Positions 5,184-9,030 of a stretch of 9,030 nucleotides of DNA are shown piece by piece. The DNA is from Erythrobacter sp. 34-65-8 (GTDB lineage Bacteria > Pseudomonadota > Alphaproteobacteria > Sphingomonadales > Sphingomonadaceae): positions 1 to 9,030 of the forward strand of contig NCJP01000097.1 of assembly GCA_002278985.1 (NCBI GenBank), given 5' to 3'. Position 1 is the stretch's first letter; the number at the start of each line of letters is the position of its first letter. The position numbers and the translations under genes were made by a program. The notes under the pieces were generated by a model. The model was not told the origin of the DNA and did no database searches. It saw nothing but the letters and a program-made list of their open reading frames with translations.

Positions 5184-6800
5184 ATGCCGACTTTCAAAAC
5201 CCTAGACGACCTTGATGATCTGACCGGAAAGGTCGCGCTTGTCCGCGTCGACCTCAACCTGCCGATGCACGATGGCTCGGTCACTGACGCCACCCGGGTC
5301 GAGGCAAGCGCGCCGACCATTCTCGAACTGGCGGACAAGGGCGCCAAGGTCCTGCTGCTGGCGCATTTCGGGCGACCCAAGGGGCAGCGCAGCTCGGTCC
5401 TCTCGGTCAGCATGACGCTGGATGCGGTGCAGGCCGTGCTCGGGCGCGAGGTCATGTTCATTCCGGAAGTTCAGGGCCCCGTGGTCGAACAGTCGATCGG
5501 TATCCTGCGCCCCGGCGATATCGGGATGCTGGAGAACACCCGCTTCTGGCCCGGCGAGGAAGCCAACGACATGGAGTTCGCCCGCGGCATTGCGGCGCAG
5601 GGGGATATCTATGTCAACGATGCCTTCTCCGCCGCGCACCGCGCCCATGCCAGCACCGAGGCGCTGGCGCATCTGCTGCCAGCCTATGCCGGACGGGCGA
5701 TGGAAGCGGAGCTCAAGGCTCTCGATGCCGCGCTCGGCAGTCCGCAGGCGCCGGTGGCCGCAGTGGTGGGCGGGGCCAAGGTCTCAACCAAGCTGGCGGT
5801 GCTGGAAAACCTCGTCGGGCGGGTGCAGCACCTGATCATCGGCGGCGGCATGGCCAACACGTTCCTCGCCGCGCGCGGCGTCGATGTCGGCAAGAGCCTG
5901 TGCGAGCATGATCTGGCCGAAACGGTCAACCGGATCATGGACCAGGCTGACCATGCCGGGTGTACCGTCCACTTGCCCTACGACGTGGTGGTGGCGACCG
6001 AGTTTGCCGCCAATCCGGCCAGCGTGCGCACCTGCAACGTCCACGAAGTGGGCGCCGACGAGATGATCCTGGACGTTGGCCCGCAGGCGGTCGAGGCATT
6101 GGCCGACGTGCTCAAGACCTGCCGCACGCTGGTCTGGAACGGGCCGATGGGCGCGTTCGAGATCGAGCCGTTCGACACGGCCACGGTCGCGCTTGCCCGA
6201 ACGGCCGCCGCGCTGACGCAGGATGGCTCTCTGGTCTCGGTGGCCGGGGGCGGGGATACCGTCGCCGCGCTCAACCATGCCGGTGTGGCAAGCGATTTCA
6301 CCTATGTTTCAACCGCGGGCGGCGCCTTCCTCGAATGCGCTGCAAGCATGAGCGAAGATCAGGGCGTCACCGATCACGGGCCCAAACGGGTCAGCGGCGG
6401 CGAGTTCGACGGCTGGACCCACTGGCCGCACGATCCGTTCGAGTCGCGCTCGGGCCCGTTCTATTACCGGGCTGAGCCTGACGGTTCAGTGGTGAGCGCC
6501 TTCCGCGCCGAGCCGCGCCACATGAACGGCGGCGGGTTCATGCACGGCGGCTGCCTGATGACATTCGCCGATTTTGCCCTGTTCGCCATTGCGACGGAGG
6601 AGCTGGAGGGCAGCCATGCGGTCACGCTGACCCTGTCGGGCGACTTCCTCGATCCGGCTCATGTGGGCCAGTTGATGGAAGCGCGCGGGGAAGTGACCCG
6701 TGCTGGAGGCAAGACCATTTTCGTGCGCGGGGTCATCACCGGCGACGGCAAGCCGGTGTTCGCCTTCAACGGCATCATCCGCAAGATTCGCAAGGGCTGA
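5184..6800 (+). CDS. pgk: Phosphoglycerate kinase fused in frame to a PaaI-type hotdog thioesterase
   Basis: The product is a 538-residue two-part protein. Residues 1-384 are phosphoglycerate kinase, which interconverts 1,3-bisphosphoglycerate/ADP and 3-phosphoglycerate/ATP. Visible motifs are RVDLNLP (21-27), LAHFGRPKG (59-67), LENTRF (116-121), AHRAHAST (151-158), GGAKVSTKL (196-204), GGGMANTF (220-227), WNGPMGAFE (318-326), GGGDT (355-359) and STAGGAFLE (376-384). The usual tail after GGAFLE (W-x-E-G-K-x-LPGVAAL type, about 11-12 residues) is absent. Residues about 389-538 are a hotdog-fold acyl-CoA thioesterase domain of the PaaI/4HBT type, with [18 protein letters not shown] (447-463; His454-Gly-Gly and Asp463) and a GDFLDPA strand. 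There is no linker or stop. The Shine-Dalgarno is poor: the nearest GGAGGAA (5164-5170) is 13 nt away and within the palindrome. It may be a true fusion or a deletion artefact; each half is confidently recognised. Confidence 0.93.
   Translation: MPTFKTLDDLDDLTGKVALVRVDLNLPMHDGSVTDATRVEASAPTILELADKGAKVLLLAHFGRPKGQRSSVLSVSMTLDAVQAVLGREVMFIPEVQGPVVEQSIGILRPGDIGMLENTRFWPGEEANDMEFARGIAAQGDIYVNDAFSAAHRAHASTEALAHLLPAYAGRAMEAELKALDAALGSPQAPVAAVVGGAKVSTKLAVLENLVGRVQHLIIGGGMANTFLAARGVDVGKSLCEHDLAETVNRIMDQADHAGCTVHLPYDVVVATEFAANPASVRTCNVHEVGADEMILDVGPQAVEALADVLKTCRTLVWNGPMGAFEIEPFDTATVALARTAAALTQDGSLVSVAGGGDTVAALNHAGVASDFTYVSTAGGAFLECAASMSEDQGVTDHGPKRVSGGEFDGWTHWPHDPFESRSGPFYYRAEPDGSVVSAFRAEPRHMNGGGFMHGGCLMTFADFALFAIATEELEGSHAVTLTLSGDFLDPAHVGQLMEARGEVTRAGGKTIFVRGVITGDGKPVFAFNGIIRKIRKG
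6348..6800 (+). other. PaaI-type thioesterase module of the fusion, with its former start codon
   Basis: This 150-residue segment begins at an in-frame ATG (residue 389 of the fusion) and looks like a complete stand-alone PaaI/4HBT thioesterase, which would hydrolyse an acyl-CoA; the substrate is unknown. Its own N-terminus ([20 protein letters not shown]) reads like a natural protein start. The HGG and Asp463 hotdog motifs are intact, and the C-terminus ends in a basic IIRKIRKG. In the +1 frame a TGA at 6349-6351 overlaps this ATG (ATGA), the arrangement expected if it once was a coupled downstream gene. No good Shine-Dalgarno precedes it, so separate translation today is uncertain. Confidence 0.7.
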
Positions 6801-6802
6801 GC

Positions 6803-6825
6803 AGCGCCGGGGAAGGGCCGGCGCT
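6803..6825. terminator. Hairpin between convergent genes, possible bidirectional terminator
   Basis: AGCGCCGG (6803-6810) and CCGGCGCT (6818-6825) form a perfect 8-bp GC-rich stem with a 7-nt loop. It begins two bases after the fusion stop codon and runs into the stop codon of the converging flavodoxin-family gene. No T-tract follows on either strand, so intrinsic termination would be weak; position and symmetry are the support. Confidence 0.55.
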
Positions 6826-7582
6826 AGCGATATTCCGGATTGGGCGAATCGAACCGGCGGCCATCCTCCCACAGGTCAACCGAATTGCCCCAGGCGGGTA
6901 TGCCGCCCGCGTCCTTCAGGATGCGCGCCATGTGCATCAGGTTCCAGGCCATGAAGGTCGTGTTGCGGCGGGTGAAGGGGTTGTCGTAGCCGACCCGGCC
7001 TCCGCCATCCTCCCTTTCGTCGCCGAAGCTCGGGCCGGGGCCCGCCTCACCCACCCAGCCGGCGTCGGCCTGGGGCGGGATGGTGTAGCCAATGTGCTGG
7101 AGCGAATAGAGCACGCCCATGCCCACGTGCTTGATGCCGTCCTCGTTGCCCGTCACCAGGCACCCGCCCACCTTGTTGTAGAAGACATACTGGCCCCGAT
7201 CATTCGTCTGCCCGGAATGGGCGTAGAGCCGCTCGATAACGCGGGAGCAGACCGAGCTTTTCTCTCCCAGCCAGATCGGGGTGGCCAGGATCAGGATATC
7301 TGCGGCGGAGACTTTCTCCCATAGCAAGGGCCAGTCGTCCCTTTCCGCGCCTTCCCTGGTCATGTCGGGCGAAACGCCGGGGGCGATCTGGTGATCGACT
7401 GCGCGGACCTGTTCGACCGATACCTTGTTTCGGCTGAAGATGGTCTGCGCCATGTCCAGCAAGCGGTCGGTGTGCGAGTCCTTCGGTGAGGGCGACAGCG
7501 TGCAGTTTATCGTCAGCGCGCGCAGGTCGCTGAAGTCGAAATGGTGTCCGGAGCAAAGCTGCTCCTGCGTTTCATCGAGCAT
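6824..7582 (-). CDS. Flavodoxin-family / NAD(P)H-dependent FMN oxidoreductase-like protein
   Basis: This is a 252-residue, probably cytosolic protein with a flavodoxin-like fold. After a polar N-terminus, strand RALTINCTLSPSPKDSHT (about residues 21-38) is the phosphate-binding first loop of FMN reductases. ADILILATPIWLGEKSSVCSRVIERLY (94-120) is the flavin/active-site loop equivalent to the family's P-I-(Y/W)-x-G motif. NKVGGCLVTGNEDGIKHVGMGVLYSLQHIGY (136-166) is the third strand and helix. The last 80 residues are rich in Gly, Asp and Trp and exceed the usual size of a WrbA/NQO-type enzyme. The start at 7582 has AGGA six bases upstream; an ATG seven codons earlier has none. It is convergent with the pgk fusion and divergent from the aldolase gene, so it is not part of the glycolytic unit. 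The substrate is unknown; quinone or nitro compound reduction are family possibilities only. Confidence 0.83.
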   Translation of the reverse strand: MLDETQEQLCSGHHFDFSDLRALTINCTLSPSPKDSHTDRLLDMAQTIFSRNKVSVEQVRAVDHQIAPGVSPDMTREGAERDDWPLLWEKVSAADILILATPIWLGEKSSVCSRVIERLYAHSGQTNDRGQYVFYNKVGGCLVTGNEDGIKHVGMGVLYSLQHIGYTIPPQADAGWVGEAGPGPSFGDEREDGGGRVGYDNPFTRRNTTFMAWNLMHMARILKDAGGIPAWGNSVDLWEDGRRFDSPNPEYR

Positions 7583-7716
7583 TGGGGGTCCTTTCGCCTT
7601 CATCTACGCACGAGCGTTGAAATGGGGTCCCGGGGCCTGTTGCCGAGCGCTGCCTGCCTCGCTAAGTGCGCCTCTGCATTCGTATGCAGACCGGACGCCA
7701 TTACAGGAACGACAGC
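7583..7716. promoter_or_regulatory. Divergent promoter region, flavodoxin-family gene / aldolase
   Basis: This 134-nt space drives two divergent genes. For the aldolase, TTGCCG (7640-7645) and TAAGTG (7663-7668) are spaced by 17 nt and would start transcription near 7675, at the left half of the dyad at 7673-7690. The -35 matches the consensus moderately and the -10 poorly. No convincing minus-strand promoter was found. Confidence 0.35.
7673..7690. promoter_or_regulatory. Perfect dyad, candidate operator or 5' UTR hairpin of the aldolase gene
   Basis: TCTGCAT (7673-7679) and ATGCAGA (7684-7690) are exact reverse complements separated by TCGT. The dyad is centred about 35 bases before the aldolase ATG. 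It could be bound by a dimeric regulator covering the predicted transcription start, or could form a short hairpin in the leader. The cognate regulator is unknown. Confidence 0.45.
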
Positions 7717-8604
7717 ATGACCTTCGACGAAATGACCGATCGTATCGCCACCGGGCAAGGCTTTATCGCTGCGCTGGATCAGTCGGGCGGTTCGACCCCC
7801 AAGGCACTGCGCGGTTATGGCATCGACGACAGCGAATGGTCTGGCGATGACGAGATGTTTGCGAAGATCCACGAAATGCGCAGCCGCATTATCGAAACGC
7901 CCAGCTTCGGGGGTGGCAAGGTAATCGGCGCCATCCTGTTCGAGAAGACGATGGACGGGGAAAGCGGCGGCAGGCCGGTTCCGGCGCGTCTGGCCGAGCG
8001 CGGCGTGGTGCCCTTCCTCAAGGTCGACAAGGGCCTCGAAGACGAGGCCGAGGGCGTGCAGCTGATGAAGCCCATGCCCGATCTCGAGGCGCTGCTCGAC
8101 CGTGCCCGCGCGAAGGGTGTGTTCGGAACCAAGATGCGCTCGGTGATCAAGTCGAACAATGCCGCCGGGATTGTCGCCCTTGTGGAGCAGCAGTTTGCTG
8201 AAGGGCGCCGGATTATCGCGCGCGGGCTCATGCCGATCCTTGAGCCCGAGTACGACATCACCGCCAGCGACCGGGCAGAGGGCGAAAAGGTGCTGCTGGG
8301 CGAGATCATCAAGCACCTCGATGCCTTGCCGGAAGGTGAGCAGGTCATGCTCAAGCTGTCGATCCCTGTCGAGCCCGGTCTTTATCAGCCGGCGATCGAC
8401 CACCCACGCGTGCTGCGTGTGGTGGCGCTGTCGGGTGGCTATTCGACCGATGAGGCGTGCGAGCACCTCGCAAAGAACCCCGGCATGATCGCCAGCTTCA
8501 GCCGCGGCCTGTTGCAGGATCTGCGTGCAGGGCAGAGCGATGCCGAGTTCGACGCGACACTCGGGGCAGCGATTGATCAGATCTGCGCGGCCTCTGTCGC
8601 TTGA
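7717..8604 (+). CDS. fda: Fructose-bisphosphate aldolase, bacterial class I (Schiff-base type)
   Basis: This is a 295-residue cytosolic enzyme that reversibly splits fructose-1,6-bisphosphate into dihydroxyacetone phosphate and glyceraldehyde-3-phosphate without a metal ion. It matches the S. aureus FdaB-type class I aldolases along its whole length as I recall them: GFIAALDQSGGSTPKAL (15-31), DEMFAKIHEMRSRI, GAILFEKTMD (71-80), GVVPFLKVDKGL (96-107), FGTKMRS (136-142), MPILEPE (172-178, with the proton-transfer Glu176), MLKLSIP (211-217, with Schiff-base Lys213) and VVALSGGYS (235-243). The start ATG at 7717 has AGGA (7705-7708) eight bases upstream; an upstream in-frame alternative at 7666 covers the promoter/dyad region and is rejected. 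It completes the tkt/gap/pgk set but is under its own control region, with the thiE-like gene following. Confidence 0.96.
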   Translation: MTFDEMTDRIATGQGFIAALDQSGGSTPKALRGYGIDDSEWSGDDEMFAKIHEMRSRIIETPSFGGGKVIGAILFEKTMDGESGGRPVPARLAERGVVPFLKVDKGLEDEAEGVQLMKPMPDLEALLDRARAKGVFGTKMRSVIKSNNAAGIVALVEQQFAEGRRIIARGLMPILEPEYDITASDRAEGEKVLLGEIIKHLDALPEGEQVMLKLSIPVEPGLYQPAIDHPRVLRVVALSGGYSTDEACEHLAKNPGMIASFSRGLLQDLRAGQSDAEFDATLGAAIDQICAASVA

Positions 8605-8612
8605 GCATGGCT

Positions 8613-8634
8613 CCGGGTGCGGCTAGGCACCCGG
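8613..8634 (+). terminator. Stem-loop between the aldolase and thiE-like genes
   Basis: CCGGGTGC (8613-8620) and GCACCCGG (8627-8634) form a perfect 8-bp stem with a GGCTAG loop. It begins eight bases after the aldolase stop and ends four bases before the thiE-like ATG. There is no T-tract, so it may be a poor terminator, an mRNA 3'-end protector or a structure masking the thiE-like ribosome binding site. Confidence 0.55.
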
Positions 8635-8638
8635 GATC

Positions 8639-9030
8639 ATGACTCAATGCCAGCTCTATCTCATTTCCCCGCTCGACGTGGCGGGGACCTTCCCGGACCG
8701 GCTGGAGCGCGCGCTTGCCGCCGGGCCGGTTGCCGCTTTCCAGTATCGCGTGAAGGGCCTCGACCAGCACGAGGCGGCGCGGCTGGCCGGGCCGTTGCGG
8801 GAAATCTGCGCCGCGCGCGATGTGGCGTTCATCGTCAATGACAGCATCGGGCTGGCCAAAAGGCTCAAGGCTGATGGAGTCCATCTCGGGCAGCAGGATG
8901 GCAGCGTCAAGGAGGCGCGGGAGGAGCTCGGTCGGGAGGCCCAGATTGGTGTCACCTGCCACGCCAGCCGTCACCTGGCGATGGAAGCTGGTGAGGCCGG
9001 GGCAGATTACGTCGCCTTCGGCGCCTTCTA
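8639..9030 (+). CDS. thiE: Thiamine-phosphate synthase-like protein (3' end beyond window)
   Basis: This is the N-terminal 130 residues of a TIM-barrel protein of the ThiE/TenI type, which joins HMP-pyrophosphate and thiazole phosphate to make thiamine phosphate. Motifs in order are FQYRVKG (34-40; the family's Q-x-R-x-K diphosphate-binding strand), FIVNDSIGLAKRLKADGVHLGQQD (64-87; Asn67-Asp68 and Asp87 at the usual pyrimidine/Mg sites), IGVTCHAS (103-110) and GADYVAFGAF (121-130). The window stops inside the latter, before the phosphate-binding P-T-x-T-K loop that would separate ThiE from TenI-like relatives. The ATG lies 34 nt after the aldolase stop with almost no Shine-Dalgarno and directly behind a stem-loop. 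Thiamine diphosphate is the cofactor of the transketolase in the same cluster, a plausible reason for the linkage. Confidence 0.85.
   Translation, partial: MTQCQLYLISPLDVAGTFPDRLERALAAGPVAAFQYRVKGLDQHEAARLAGPLREICAARDVAFIVNDSIGLAKRLKADGVHLGQQDGSVKEAREELGREAQIGVTCHASRHLAMEAGEAGADYVAFGAF

Noticed and set aside
4121..5461. Minus-strand open frame of 446 codons opposite gap, the palindrome and the start of pgk
   Set aside because: It runs antisense through two certain genes and a repeat. High GC keeps antisense frames open; no protein family is recognisable.
7666..7716. Upstream in-frame start for the aldolase
   Set aside because: It would code through the dyad and predicted -10 box; the ATG at 7717 has a Shine-Dalgarno and gives the family-typical N-terminus.
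8605..8638. TPP riboswitch before the thiE-like gene
   Set aside because: The space is far too short for a THI-box aptamer and lacks its conserved segments; only a simple stem-loop is present.

Overview
The window is ordinary-looking chromosomal DNA from a high-GC alphaproteobacterium, most likely of the order Sphingomonadales (Sphingomonas/Novosphingobium/Erythrobacter type). The grounds are the gene order zapA - 6S RNA - 5-formyl-THF cyclo-ligase - DUF2842, the clustering of tkt, gap, pgk, a bacterial class I aldolase and a thiE-like gene, and a GC-rich palindromic intergenic element of a kind I associate with sphingomonad genomes. No rRNA, tRNA, CRISPR array, transposase or phage gene is visible. 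The taxonomic call is inference from context; no database was searched.

Left part, minus strand (about 1832 down to 12): a 64-residue coiled-coil protein, a ZapA-type division protein with an unusually long coiled coil, the 6S RNA gene, 5-formyltetrahydrofolate cyclo-ligase and a two-TM DUF2842 protein. The protein genes overlap or sit close together. The 6S RNA has its own promoter candidate embedded in the end of zapA, with the -10 box covering the zapA stop codon.

Right part, plus strand (2018 to the end): transketolase and NAD-type glyceraldehyde-3-phosphate dehydrogenase, 15 nt apart. A 126-bp nested palindrome follows, then phosphoglycerate kinase joined in frame to a PaaI-type hotdog thioesterase. 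A flavodoxin-family gene lies on the opposite strand, convergent with the fusion gene and divergent from the aldolase. Fructose-bisphosphate aldolase class I comes next, then the first 130 codons of a thiamine-phosphate-synthase-like gene cut by the window edge. The plus-strand enzymes cover the reversible triose-phosphate part of glycolysis/gluconeogenesis plus the non-oxidative pentose phosphate step; transketolase and ThiE are also linked through thiamine diphosphate (cofactor user and cofactor maker).

The most notable observation is the Pgk-thioesterase fusion. All recognisable Pgk active-site motifs are present, but the usual C-terminal tail (about 11-12 residues after the GGAFLE motif) is missing and the chain runs straight into the thioesterase. 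An out-of-frame TGA that overlaps the thioesterase ATG looks like the relic of the former pgk stop, which points to a small frame-changing deletion as the origin. It is either a genuine gene fusion or an assembly/sequencing deletion; comparison with relatives and reads would decide.
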